Assembly: GCA_947172415.1 (NCBI GenBank)
Contig: OX359201.1
Span: 5,444,501 to 5,508,500, forward strand
Direction: 5' to 3'
DNA length: 64,000 bases
From: Chondrosia reniformis
Taxonomy: Eukaryota > Porifera > Demospongiae > Chondrillida > Chondrillidae
Numbering within the stretch: position 1 is the first letter of the stretch; every line of letters begins with the position of its first letter. The notes beneath the pieces are model-generated. The model did no database searches. It was not told where the DNA came from and worked only from the letters and a program-made list of their open reading frames with translations. Position numbers and translations under genes: made by a program. Shown in pieces: positions 41,005-54,400 of this stretch.

Positions 41005-44000
41005 ATGGAGGATGGTGAAGAAGTGGTATTCTTCTACAGCCGGATACGGGACAATGCTGTACGTTTACTGTTCATTATTAATGTTTAACAAATATCTAAG
41101 CTCCGGGATGTTTTGTCTTCTTGTCTTCTTGTATTCTTGTAGGTGACTCTCTTTTCCCTCGCTTTCCTTTGTTTCCTCTCTTATTCGATTAACAAATACT
41201 ACTTGTCGCCTGCGACGTTTATGAGTCTATGGAGACCAAAAAGTTAGCTACGAACCCCTTTTATATGTGTAGTGTACATTGGTACAATATAATTAGTCAC
41301 GGCCGAGTTATAATATCAATGTCTTTTTTGTCATTTAGACGTTGAACAGTCAGTCAGCCGCATTATGTAAGTTACTTAACCGCTTAGTGACACTGCACTC
41401 CTAATGTAGTTAGTATTGTGTTAGAGATATTTTTGTTTTACATTCGCTTGGGATTCTTCACAGGGAACGAGCCCGAACTTTGGACCGCTCGTCGCAATAG
41501 CCTAATTATCAACTTGTTCTTTTTCATTATCTCTAGCCTTATAAGTTCATTTTTTTGAATTTTCGGTTGGTTTTAGAGTGTAGTGTAGCAAAATAGTGCA
41601 ATTAAATGGCTGCAGGAGTTTCAGTTTGTAGACTTTCCTCAGTTGAAACGACCAGTAATCAAATTAATTTTATATGGTGCTGATGGCAGATTATACGGTC
41701 CAAACGATGCTCAAACATTCACATATTTTGGACCGTATAATCAGTAAAATATAATATTAAAATATTCATTTTTGAGATATTTTCCCCTTCAAATAGGTGT
41801 TGCTATCAATTTAGATATCTTACTAGATAGTACCAATTACATGTCAGGTATTTGAGAACTTAAAAGCACAGATATGTTTCTGTTTTTTAGAATTATAATT
41901 TGTACTCTATTGCTGTCTGTGGCATTGGCGGGCCAAGTACTGTTCCTCTCTTCAGTGGTTGGTAATGAGATTCATCTGGCATTTCCTACCTCTTCCTATA
42001 CTGGATGGATCAATAGGGCATTCTTCACTGGTAGGCCTTGCATTTGGATTGACTTAATTAGCATTGCCTGTTAGCACATTCAAGGTGTTCTTCCAACTAC
42101 ACAAGACCAGTTTATTAGTCATTTAGACAGTTATTAATGTCATACTTTATACTAAGTTGCTACCATGGTGACCAATCACATTATAGGGCCTATTTGAATG
42201 GCTTCTAACTTTATGATAAGAGGTTGAGTCTGTTCAGTTCCTTATTCTACTTATGTGAAATGTTTATAATTATTATTTCAAGTTCATTTAGACTGGAATT
42301 GTAATGTCAGATTGCTTGTCTCCTTCTGTGATGTAGGGTTATGGAACAACTTTTTTTTGTCTTCAAACGTGTGCCTGGTCTTCCTTCTCCCTTTCGCTTA
42401 CTTCCTAATGGAAGCTGAAGGCTTTGCAGGCACTAGAAAGGTAAGCATATTTGACATACAGGTAGTAACTACGTACGTATGTCCACATAATATTCAAAAT
42501 GGAGGTATACCTTAGTAAGTAGAGGAGAACCCAGTTTAACAGACACTTGAGATTGAGGATGTACTTGACAGAAATTAAGATGTCAGTCTATACCCTGGGG
42601 CTTTACGTACGTACATATATCCAGGTACAGTTTAATAACACTTCAGAGAAGCAGGAATCTTGAAATATTAGGACCAAACTAGTTAATTGTCTAGGAGTCC
42701 ATTCTTCTTAGATTTGAGTGCATGCATACACCTTGCACAATGTCCCTCTTGTTAGTGAAGTTGGGTGTACACGCCTGTATTATACTCTCTTACTGGTAAG
42801 TCATGTAATACGTATGTAGTACACAAGTTTCTATTTAATGTCTAGTCCCTAACACACAAGCTGTAGTGCATCATTAATGATTGTCATTTTTAGGGATTGC
42901 TGTCTCGGATGTACGAGTCCTTTGTAATAGCAGTGTTGACTGTTATTATGATTGGTCTAATTGTGTGGTTGGGCTTGTCACTATGGCAACAGCACCTGGA
43001 GTATAGTAAGTTAAAGCAGACCTGTATTTACCATAGTCACCCTTGAGGTGGAATACCTAATTGTGGTATATGTGTGCAGTATGCATTTCAAGACCTGAGA
43101 ATGGCAGACATTTTTCTATTCTATTTACAATTTATTAAAATCTTGCAATTAAAGTCTAACCATATGTAGTATTCATTAGAGTATAGATCCAGAGTACTGT
43201 ATATCTCTTTAGAAGAAGAATATTTTTCTGTGAAAGTTTTTAAAATGTTTGTATGTTAGTCTTGAATAATATGCACTGCTATCTATCGCTAATCTACAGG
43301 TATGGCTTGGACATTGCATCACAATGTGTATTCTGTAATAGCACTCTTTGGAGTACTGCTTTCCACATGTAAGTCACATGACTATCACATGTCAATGATA
43401 CCCAAGTCACATGACTATCACATGTCCATCAGAATTTATTGCTTCACTTAATAACAGTACATTGCCTCTTTCCTACAGTATGTGCTCCTTTTGGAGTCTG
43501 CCGAGCTTTTGATTTGTTTAATGCCGTGCTTACCCAAACCGTGAGTGTAATTATATATATAACTCATTGTGCATACACAACGCATTTGATTGCTTGTTCA
43601 GTGCATCTTCATAACTTACTCCTGCAGCCCTCAAGTTCGAGTCTAAAGCAGCACTTGGAGATCAAGAGAACGTCTCTTAAGCGGGAACTTAAACGTAAGC
43701 ACAGACATATGCATCTAGAAGCCAAATGAAGAGCTTTGTAACCTTTCCTTATGTTCCTCCTGTGCCGGTGGGCGTGGTCTATAATCAGTAGCCACTTTGC
43801 AGCATTTAGCTCAATATGATGTGTACCGTCCATTTACTGTTTTTCAGGTGTTAAGAATGGAGAAACTAAGATAAAAAGAGAAATTGATAGTATACAAGAG
43901 CAGCTTCAAGATATAGGTAACACGATACACTGTCTTTCTCTGTTCTGATTTTTATACCTCAAGTCAAGAAAGTCATGTATATAGTACTCTTGTGATTTAT

Positions 44001-45531
44001 ATTCCAGTTGTTTCTTCTTGCTCCTTCACAGTTACAGATGGTTCCAGAGGTCTTCTTTATCCTCTGCTGTTCTGCTTGCTGCTTGGATTTACTGTGAGTG
44101 CGAAGAATAATCTGTATGGAATGCACAAGTGATACATGAACCTTTAATTTTCCATTCATCCAGATTGTGTCTTTTATTATGGTTGGTCTCAACATTCTTT
44201 CCCTCTTGTTCCTTGGAAAGGATATAGTGGTCTATATAGAGGCAAGTTTGTGTGTCTGTGTACGTATGTACGTATGTATATATGTATGTACTAGTGTTTA
44301 GGTGTGCATGTGATGTAGAAATGGACATGTAATCCAAAATTGATTTACCATGTTTGTATATGCATTGTCCAGTTTGCTTTGAAGGTAACTGAAATATTAC
44401 TAAATCCTAAACTCATCCGAGCATCCATTAGACCAATATGAAATTGTGTCAAAATCTATCAGAAAAACAGTTTTTTAATATTGTAATATTTTCTACATAT
44501 AGGGTTGGAAGGGGCCTGTTATATCACTTGTGGTTGCAGTTATCCAGTTCCTTGTAGGACTGTATCCATTGTAAAAACAGTGTTACATAGCAATATATAC
44601 GTACGTGTTTTATACATGAGGCAGTCATATGTCACCTCACGTAGTACCTACAGGATGGGAGTATGTAGGATGCTAATATCTAGGAGACCTCTCAAATCAG
44701 TTGCCTGGTTACCAGCAATCATCCTATGTATTTGAGCATATGAACCTTTAGGAATAAATTTCTAACTGGTTTCAAGTATGTACGTATGTAGTGCAGTCAG
44801 ATCTTCTTTATTTTATTATGCCTTATTAAGTTGTCAAAATAATTTAAATTGTTGTGTTGCACTACCTCTGAAGTGATTCCTTGACGCTGGTATAGCTCCT
44901 TTGGCCCCTGTGTTCTGATAGGGTTCTACACTTCTCCCTTTCTTAACACCCTGTTACCAAGGAAACACCAAACATCACTTTTTTTGGTAAGTGTCTTCTG
45001 CTTGACCATTAGTGTGCATGTCTGACCATTGGTGAGGTATGCCCAGGGCCACTGATGAGGGATGGAATTCCCAGAAACAGCTGTCTGACCCAGTGGAGAA
45101 GAAGAAAGGGAAAAAATCTTGTATCCTAATCCAAAGCTCTCACTTGGTTTAGTTACCTAATAGGCCTTTACTCTAAAGTAGATATAGCCTGTTTAAAATA
45201 ATGGAAGCTTCAAGATTGCTTATGTTTTGTCTCCAATGTGTAGCTCCTTGTAAACTGTGGAGTGTGTCTAACACTAGTGTCGGCCCTTCCTTTACTTCTC
45301 AGCACGCTTGGACTTGTACGGTTCAAAGTGTTTGGAAATTTCCTAACCTTTCCCTGGCTAGACAGCTTGTCCCTCAAGTTAGCTTACAACTTCATCTTTG
45401 AGGGACTTACCCTGTTGATTCTCACGCAGAAAGTCTCCCTTTCAATAATTGGCCGAATTCCCTATGTCATGGCCTCCAGATTACCTCTACCCTTAGTCCA
45501 CTCAAGAAAAAGGACAAATCGTAAATTTTGA
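41005..45531 (+). CDS. LMBR1L: LMBR1/LMBR1L (LIMR) family multipass membrane protein
   Basis: Receptor-like polytopic membrane protein. Vertebrate LMBR1L binds lipocalin-1 and tunes Wnt signalling at the ER. Sixteen exons give 464 aa (human 489-490): 41005-41058, 41143-41242, 41339-41366, 41891-42030, 42337-42440, 42894-43005, 43300-43368, 43479-43540, 43628-43694, 43848-43916, 44032-44093, 44164-44241, 44373-44384, 44503-44561, 44896-44986, 45244-45531. Diagnostic blocks: GLWNNFFLSSN, LLPFAYFLMEAEGFAG (family: MPFAYFFTESEGFAG), TPLG-like APFGVCRAFDL, GFYTSPF, LGLVRFKVFGNF. About nine hydrophobic segments and a charged cytoplasmic loop (exons 9-10). A 12-nt microexon (FALK) and a GC donor after GAG at 44242 are needed for the frame. 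Intron 3 holds a small palindrome around TTATACGGTCC. Confidence 0.92.
41688..41745. repeat. Short palindrome in LMBR1L intron 3
   Basis: GATTATACGGTCCAAA and its inverse TTTGGACCGTATAATC are separated by about 25 bp. It may be a miniature element or a hairpin of unknown role. Confidence 0.6.
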
Positions 45532-45741
45532 TTCAAGAAAATTATCCAGAGGGAGATAATGGTTACATTATATACAAATATTTCCAAAAATATTATATTC
45601 TATGTACATTGTGTCAATATTGTTTATGTTTATATTTCTGTAAAATGTTGTTCATTAAATGTTTGACTAATATTTGCTTTTATTATGTATATCAAAAGAT
45701 ATATATATATATTTAATAATAATAATAATAATAATAATATA
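45532..45741. other. Convergent 3' spacer, LMBR1L/NUDT18
   Basis: Only 210 bp separate the two stop codons. A+T-rich with an (ATA)n run at 45714-45740. The 3' UTRs may overlap. Confidence 0.6.
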
Positions 45742-48219
45742 TTATGCAATATGATTCAAATCTTTAAATTTGATTCCTCCTTTTGCCTTGGTTATCCAAT
45801 CAGATTGCTCTCCAGCTTCCAGAGGCACCCACTGTCCCTTTCCTTTTGAATAAGGCACTTCCACCAGAAGTGTGATGTGAAGTCCATTGGCTTGCTCCTT
45901 GCCACTGTGTTCCAGTGCAAGGATGCCCTCTATCTGTACATCTTTGGGATTTCCCACAACACCTTCCTTCTAAGGTTGAGAAGAAATGATCTTCACTTTA
46001 GACACATTAATGAACTTCTGTCTTACATCAAATTGGATACATAAATTGTTACAACATTCTCAATTCTCTTCCACGAATAATCTAAACACCATTCCCTACG
46101 TATGTCTACAGTAAAAAGCCTGTAGGGAATTAAGAGAACTTTGGATGAGGATACAAGAGTCTTCTCTTTATTCTTTTGCTCCACTGGGCCAGATAGCTGT
46201 TACTGGGAATACCACCCTTCATCAGTGACGCTGGAAGTCCTTTGAATTCTCAGATCCCTCTAGATCTATTACTACTCATATTCCCTTCTCAGTTAGGGAC
46301 TTCATTTAAGAGTGGAAGAACATAACAGTTGAGAGAACTTACTTGCAACATCTCAAAGATGTGATTTGTCACTGAAGCACTCCTAAGCATCTGATATCTG
46401 AAGGTCTGGCCGGGGAGGCTCTGCTCCCCATCTTTATCTTGCGTACTCAACCATGCCACCTTATCACTACACAAACACAACAATAACATGTCTGTTCCTT
46501 CACATTGATCATGCATGATCTGAATAACCCATAGACTAACTTAACTTTTTAAGTGCACACTATATATGGGGGCCACTTTCAACTGCTCACGTGCATTTAG
46601 AATAAAATCCCCTTATGAATGTTCACTGAATATCATTAAAATTAAATGAATGGATGTCATGAAATAGTCATGTGATGATAAGCAAACCACAAGTATTACC
46701 TGTCTTTCTGTATAACCAGAAGTGATACAGAGAACATGGCCTGTTTTATAACTTGAGGCAGCCTGGAGTAGCTCATGGCATGCCTGTCCCTCTCCATCCA
46801 CTGATTGGCTATGTCAATGAGTGGGAGTATGTCACCAGCCCTCAGCTGCAAGGTCCTACCTAGTTTGGCAGGGTCGGAGGGGTACCACCCTGCTTGGAGG
46901 GATTCCTCATCTGCTGTGTCAGGAGTCTTCAGTCTGCCACCCACAATATCACCTAAAAAACAAAACAATCTCTTGTAGCTAGTCCATTTGCCAAATCAAC
47001 CAGAGCTAGTGTTACCAAATGTAACGCTTCCTATTGTGACCAGCCTGAGCTAGTGTTACCAAATGTAACGCTTCCTATTGTGACCAGCCTGAGCTAGTGT
47101 TACCAAATGTAACGCTTCCTATTGTGACCAGCCTGAGCTAGTGTTACCAAATATATGAAAAGAGTTATTGAGTGATAGCGCAGCCACTGGAGTCCTGAGT
47201 CCAGTGTGGTACCCCCTCCTCTAAACACCCACCCACCCCTCCCCCCTCAATACATTCACTTGACACTAATTCACTAATTATATTCTGATGTCATGCATGT
47301 GTTTCTTATTATGTCATACATCATCCACTGTCACACCCACCTAATTTAGAAACGTTTTTTGAGTCATGTCAGTTTTATACCAGTTGAGGAAGATCTACAG
47401 ATTGAAACGTCCTTGATATTGATGGTTATTGATATATTGGATATTGTTTGTGAATTCCAGGAGCTGCACTATCACTCAATAACTCTTACCTTTCAAACTA
47501 TTTGAAATCGTCAGAATTTACATATATATTCATCATTGAATTGCTGTATATTGTGATAGTACATTTTTCAGATATGGTATCAGATCCTGACATGTGACAC
47601 ACATGGGTCTCTGAATCAAGGCAGACACATGCATACACACACAATGTGTCAATACACTATACATTTAACATCAAATAAAGTACAACTCACCAAAAAATGT
47701 AAATCTTATCCACAAAGTATAAGAGGTTTGCACTTCAATGCAAATGAGAGATTTCGGCTTAAACTGCAGACCAGTTTCTTCAAGAACTTCTCTCATCACA
47801 CCTTCCTAGGGAGTAATAACAAGTAATTCGAGTTAAAACTCATGGGATTGCCACACCCACACTTAAGTTATATACACTTAAGAGGATATGCTAATACGAA
47901 AAATATAAATGATTAACAGAAATTTTTGAACTCACTTCTAGAGTCTCTTCTTTCTCCAAACGACCAGTAGGTAGATACCACGCGCCTCTGCAAGATCGCT
48001 TGGCCTCCTGCATCATTAACACCCTTCCTCCCTCTATGGCGATGCCACACACGATGTAGCAGGCATTTTGAAATAAGCGCAAATCTAGAAACAACGAAAC
48101 GATACGAAAATAACACTCGAATTACTCGAAAATGCTGTCAAGGCCAAACCTTGAATATCTTCCTTTGAATGCGAGACGACCTGACTTAGTCGCTCTCCGT
48201 GGATAATTCTATCAACCAT
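45742..48219 (-). CDS. NUDT18: Nudix hydrolase 18 (8-oxo-(d)GDP phosphatase)
   Basis: Hydrolyses oxidised guanine nucleoside diphosphates so they do not enter nucleic acids. Six exons, 312 aa (human 323): 48150-48219, 47936-48084, 47691-47805, 46700-46952, 46343-46466, 45742-45969. The Nudix box lies at residues 64-86. It begins GRLEKEETLE in exon 2 and continues across the splice into REVLEETGL in exon 3, giving a perfect G-x5-E-x7-REVLEETGL. Upstream ACYIVCGIAI and EAKRSCRGAWYLPTG match NUDT18. Downstream GGRLKTPDTADEESLQAGWY matches the NUDT18-specific GGILKT...ADAESLQAAWYP. ATG at 48219 is the first in frame. Intron 3 carries a 44-bp tandem repeat and a MITE. Head-to-head with ACSL. Confidence 0.92.
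47003..47153. repeat. 44-bp tandem repeat, NUDT18 intron 3
   Basis: About 3.4 almost identical units containing AGTGTTACCAAATGTAACGC, itself partly palindromic. Confidence 0.9.
47159..47487. mobile_element. MITE, ~330 bp, NUDT18 intron 3
   Basis: AAGAGTTATTGAGTGATAG at the left and CTATCACTCAATAACTCTT at the right are inverted. Inside lies GAGGAAGATC...GATTGAAACGT at about 47384-47412, resembling the hammerhead-like cores elsewhere but with the first box degraded. It abuts the 44-bp repeat. Confidence 0.75.
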
Positions 48220-48433
48220 TTGGTGTTAAAAATGATTCAATTTAGTACAAAGAACGTACGACCAAAGATTTTCAAACAAACAATGCACGAACATCCAAGC
48301 TGAATCATTCGGGGATGTCCCCTGGCAGGCTACGGCGGGTTGTACCCGGAGCCTATATTGTGACGACACGAGAGGCACGTACATAACCGGATTCTCACGG
48401 GGATCAAGCGGTGAGCAAGAAGGAGGTGACGAA
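48220..48433. promoter_or_regulatory. Bidirectional promoter between NUDT18 and ACSL
   Basis: 214 bp between divergent ATGs, more G+C-rich than its surroundings near the ACSL side. No TATA box recognised. Confidence 0.5.
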
Positions 48434-51400
48434 ATGGCTGAGGCTCTTGTGAACTGGCTGGCAGAGCCCGCCACTCTAATCGGATTGGGCACCGTTGCAG
48501 TTTTTGCCGTATACTACCTCATCTCCAGACCTAGCCCAAGGAAACCTCCCATACCGCTGGACCGCCAGTCGATTGAGGTAGGAAGGATTACCGAAGAACA
48601 AGAGCCATTCTCTTTATTTCAATTGTTTAACTTACAGAAGTGATTTGCTCAACTCTCGGCCTTTTCTCGGTAGCGCAGTAGACTGTCTATTCTATTGTAA
48701 AAGCTTCTCTTTAGGCGGTCATACTGTTGGTTGCTCTTTTTACTGTAGATCGATGGAAGAATCCGTATGTCACAATTTTGCAAGAATAAAGGGTTGTTGG
48801 AATATGAATTTGAAGACGCCAGAACATTGTACGAGGGATTTAAAAGAGGATTGAGAGAATCAAGTAGGTAGAAATGTATCTGTATTGGTGGAATTTTAAT
48901 AACTTGTGCACCACCAAATTAGCAGTGATCAGTTGAATATTGTCAGCATAATACAGTGTCCAACTCAACTGAGTCTCAGTATGCCACTCCCCCTCCAGTA
49001 TGCCACTCCCCTCTAGTATGCCACTCCCCTTCTAGTATATCTACCCCCAGCTTGTGTAATCTTATTAGATATGGAATGGTTAATGATCTGTGACACCATA
49101 GATATACGACTCCTAAGTGGATTGGAAACGGCATCACGTGACGCGTATAAGCCTTATATAAATTTTAGGGTCGTATATCTATGGTGACACTTGGTTAATA
49201 TGTTTATGTAACCTCCATCCTTACAAGGATGACCTTAACTTGATTAATCTCTAAGATAACCAAACCACAAGCATTACTATGAAAGGGGAAGAGAAGACAA
49301 AATTAGTACAATCAACCTAACCTAATGCAAATGAATACATTTTATGAATTTCACAGTACAATTCCTCACTTGTTGTTCACTAGATGATGGTCCCTGTTTG
49401 GGAGAAAGGCGTGGACCAAAGGGGGAGGGACCCTATGAGTTTCTCAAGTACAGCGAGATTCTCAAGAGAGCCCACAACTTTGGAGCCGGGCTGGTCAACA
49501 TCGGTGTGCCAACTGGTCAGAAGAGCTTTATTGGAATATATTCGCGTAACTGCATCAATTGGGTGGTGACATCATTGTCATGTGACGCCTATTCAAGAGT
49601 GGTGGTACCTCTGTATGACACTTTGGGACCCAAAGCCGTTGCCTTTGCAGTTAATCAAGGTACATAAGGCTCTAGTTGTAGCAAAAGAAGAGACCCGTCT
49701 TTAGAAGGTAGCCTCCTTCTGGAACGTATTTATAGGGGCTAACCTAATTAATTAGGTATTTTGAGGGAACAACCTAGTTAATTATGTTTGCTAGTAAAAA
49801 TTAGCAACTTGGCTTTCTTCAAGGGTCCTGTTCCCCCTTCCCCCAAAAGAAACCCATCATACTATATTCTTTTCTACTATATAAGACTTATCGTGCTAAG
49901 CCTTTCCATGAATTGTTGCTGTATTCAGAATGACAGTTCATTTGCGTGCCTCAAAAGATCAGAAATCTAATGTGTGAAATTTATTACAGTTGAAATGCTA
50001 CAATTGTAAGCTGGTACAGTTGTCCCACTTAATCTTAAAAGGATATTCTGAATGAAGTAATATTTGATATTTGGTGAGGGCAACCTCCCATTTTTGTTCT
50101 TTTGCAGCTGAAATTTATGTTATTGTCTGTCACCCGGACAACATGAAGACCCTCACCCACGATTTGGATGCATGTGGCACACTCAAGCACATCATCACAT
50201 GGGGCAATGTCTCGGAAGGCATCAAACAGACTTGCGAGGAGCACAATGTCGAACTGTACATGTTTGATGATATAATGGTTAGTACTCATGGGTGGGTAAG
50301 TTGATGTAGGTGGTTGTCATGGAAACAGACAAGCTTGAACTTTAGTAGAGTGGAAGTATGCATGAATCCCTGTTTTTCAACTGGGAGGTATAAGCCTTTC
50401 ATAGAATGAAACTAAGAACAACTTTCAATATATTAATATTTTGTGAATTGACAATACCCAGTATTACATACATATGTTTTCATAAATGTTAGAAGTCCTT
50501 TAATTTCAAAAAGTATGTCTCTCAAGTTGATTTACCTTCACTTTCAATTACATTGAGAGAGGCACTGATGGTCTAATTCTCAAATGGCCTGCACTGACCA
50601 AAGGAACTGGTACAGCTACTATAGCTGTTGTGATAACAGAGTGAAGAGGACTTGATAAATTAGTTGCTGTACTTGTAGTGACTTTAACAAGATATTAAGT
50701 AGCTACAGACCTTCGTGTTAACAGGATTGTTGTCGTAATGAATTTTTTTAGACTAGCTCTGTTATTATATATAGTTTAGAGGTTCTTTGGTAGATGTTAG
50801 TATAATTGTTGTGAAAGTGTTTCCCATTAAAGTTTGACTGGGTCTTCATGGAACATGAAAATGACTCCATTAGTTAATTCCCTTTAATTTGTTCTGTTGC
50901 TTAGAAACAAGGTGAACAGAATCCTGTAGAACTACGGCCGGTCAAACCAGATGATATTTCAACCATTTGTTATACCAGTGGAACTACTGGTTAGTAGTGC
51001 ATTTATATGTGATTGTACTGCTATATCTGTTATACCAGTGGAACTACTGGTTAGTAGTGCATTTATATGTGATTGTACTGCTATATCTGTTATACCAGTG
51101 GAACTACTGGTTAGTAGTGCATTTATATGTGATTGTACTGCTATATCTGTTATACCAGTGGAACTACTGGTTAGTAGTGCATTTATATGTGATTGTATTG
51201 CTATATCTGTTATACCAGTGGAACTACTGGTTAGTAGTGCATTTATATGTGATTGTACTGCTATATCTGTTATATAATCAAAGGAACCTGCCTTACCTAC
51301 AGTGTTGCCTTACTTGTGTATCTACTGTACCTACTGTAGGTGATCCAAAAGGAGCCAAGTTGACCCATAAAGGGCTAATAGCTGTTTGCTCAGCTGTACA

Positions 51401-54400
51401 GAAAGTGTTGGTGAGTTTAATATAATTGTTAATAGTAATTAACATAGCCTTACACTGCCTTTCTGTTTTAATTCATCTCTCTTTCTGTTTGATAAGCCTA
51501 CCTCTCCCTTACTGCACCCTTGCATTGCTCTGTGTACGTACCTACCTCTCCCTTACTGCACCCTTGCATTGCTCTGTGTACGTACCTACCTCTCCCTTAC
51601 TGCACCCTTGCATTGCTCTGTGTACGTACCTACCTCTCCCTTACTGCACCCTTGCATTGCTCTGTGTACGTACCTCTAGGGGAGTGCCTACTCCATCACG
51701 AAGGATGACTGTCACATCTCCTTCCTGCCTCTGGCTCACTCAATGGAGAGAACTGTTCAGGTACACACATAGTATAGACATGTGTGCTTTAGTTCAGCTA
51801 CTGTTCTGATATGCTTACGTTTTGAAAAGGAATTTAGGATACTTAAAACTTATCCTCCAATGATGCATTCCTTTAACAAGTAGAAGAATTTGAATGATTT
51901 GTTAGTATGTAATTTACATATAGCTGGTTTCCAATGATGAATAGTTACAAAATACGTATATAGTTGTGGAGGCCATTTTTACCTGTATCTTCAAGCTTAT
52001 ACAGTTTCAGCCATTTTATTGTCTGTCGTTGTCAGGCTTTTCTCTTCCAAAATGGGGCTGCCATTGGTTTCTTTAGAGGTGATATCAAGCTGCTGATGGA
52101 CGACATACAGACCCTAAAACCAACCATTTTTGTTGCTGTTCCGCGCCTCTTGAACAGAGTATACGACAAAGTAAGGGACCATGTATAATACGTATGTACA
52201 TACATGTATTTACTGTATATATTGCGTGTGTGTATGTATTTACTGTATATATTGCGTGTGTGTATGTATTTACTGTATGTTCATGTATGTGTGTATGTAT
52301 TCACAGTATAATATTGTGTGTATATATGTCTGTATGTATTGTGTATGTGTGGTATGGTCACTCTACATTTTGAATAGGTACTGATTCACTTGTATAATAT
52401 GTTTCTGGCTAAACACCTTTTTGAAATTGAATTCTAAGATTAAGTGTGTTTGTCTAAGGGTTTGAGCAACAGAAAAGTAATTAGACAGTATCATTATTAA
52501 AGTGATTTTCATGTTAATCACATGACCACTACTACAGAATGTCCAATAATACTACTACTACATGTGTAAGTACATCATTGATCTGTTATATCAATTGTTT
52601 TTCTAACTTCATTAGTAGCTAATCTCTGATTTACAATAATGGTTTGTTTAGTGGGCATTTTACATGCTCAATATTTACATAATGTACACCAATGTAATGC
52701 ATCTCAGTATTGATCTGTTATCATTCGATGCTTAGGTACAAATGGGAGTTGCTGGATCAGCAATAAAGAAGACTCTACTGAATCTAGGATTGTACTTTAA
52801 AGGCAAGGAGCTGGAGAGGTAATCTTTATACTTGTCTTGTACTTGTGTTAATGAGAACCATCGACATTATTGGGATAAATGAATAGATGATAGGGATTTC
52901 TTCTAATTGCGCCAGACTTATAATTGAGATGGTTCATCTTTAGTCTTTTGAGTGTCTAGAGACACAGTTTGGTTCTTGAGAAACAGTCACTAAAGAAGAC
53001 TCAGGGTTGAAATGTCCACTTCTTAATGAACAAACTGTCTCTTTAAATATGAACCATCTCAAAGATAAGATTGTAAATAGATTGTAATTAGTACAAAACA
53101 AAAAACGTGATTAAGACAATTGTAGTTTAGTGGCAAAGTGCTGGTGGCTTAAACCAGCTCTCATGGATTCAACTGGACATGAAGGTTTCTCTTATTAGGC
53201 TTAACACAATGGTTGCCTTGTTCAAATGTTGACTATGATTATCTCAGAATACTTCTCTTTCATTAGAGGTATAGTGAGGAAGGATTCCATATGGGATAAG
53301 ATCCTATTTGGTCGCATGCAGAGGCTGTTGGGAGGTAGAGTGAGGTTTGTGGTCACTGGATCGGCACCCATAGCTGGTGAAGTGATGAGGTTCTTGCGAG
53401 TGGCGTTTGGCTGTTTTGTGTTTGAGGGTTATGGGCAGACAGAGTGCCATGCTGCGGCCACCTTTACGCTACCCGGGGAGACTGGGGATGGTCACGTTGG
53501 CCCTCCTCTCCCCTGCGTACAGATAAAGCTGGTAGATGTGCCAGAGATGCAGTATTTCTCAGAGAACGAAGAGGGAGAGGTACGTACGTTGATCTCTTAG
53601 CTTGTGGTACACTTGTCTTGTCTTGAATTGTGACAAGGTGCAAATATGTATTCTCTTTAAGTTGTCCTCGACTTGACCTGAACCTTCCTAATTCATACTG
53701 TACTGCATGTATGTAATTCAGTAATGGTTCATTGAGGTACATTGAAACTGACCTTGTTGTGGGTATTCCCCTTAGATAGGCCCATACTCTATTGTACAGT
53801 TGTGTGGGGTCTGCTATTGAGTGTGGTCCTTTTCACATGAATTCATCCATTTTTATTTGTTGCAGATTTGTTTCAAAGGTCCATCTGTGTTTACTGGCTA
53901 TCTGAAGAACCCGGAGAAGACAAAAGAGGCCCTTGACAACGAGGGCTGGCTGCACTCGGGTGATGTGGGAAGATGGCTGCCTAATGGAGTGCTAAAGATA
54001 ATTGATAGGAAGAAGCAAATCTTCAAGACTCAGCAGGTTGGTTTTGACTCCACCCACACAAGAGGTCACGCCTCCAATAGTGGCCACGCCTCCAATAGAC
54101 CAATAGTGGCCACACTTTAAAGTTCATTGGTTATGTGTCTCTTATTATCAGCCTGTGTCTCTTATTATCAGCCTGTGTCTCTTATTATCAGCCTGTGCTG
54201 ATTAATCCATAGAATAACCACTAAACCACTAATTAGTAAAGAAACTAATTGCCTATTTAGTTAATGGAATTGTTTTCCTCCTGTTTTAGGGAGAATACAT
54301 TGCGCCTGAAAAGGTTGAGAATGTCTACCTCAAGTCCTTGTTTATCCAGCAAGTATTTCTCTATGGACACAGCCTTAAGGTGATTGCATGTTGCTCAATC

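Noticed and set aside
48226-48492. Minus frame of 88 codons over the ACSL start
   Set aside because: Antisense shadow of the G+C-rich promoter and exon 1; no splice or homology support.
50951-51425. Two long + frames (108 and 152 codons) with repeated peptides
   Set aside because: They are produced by the 60-bp tandem repeat, whose length is a multiple of three. They conflict with the ACSL exon 5 frame and splice sites.
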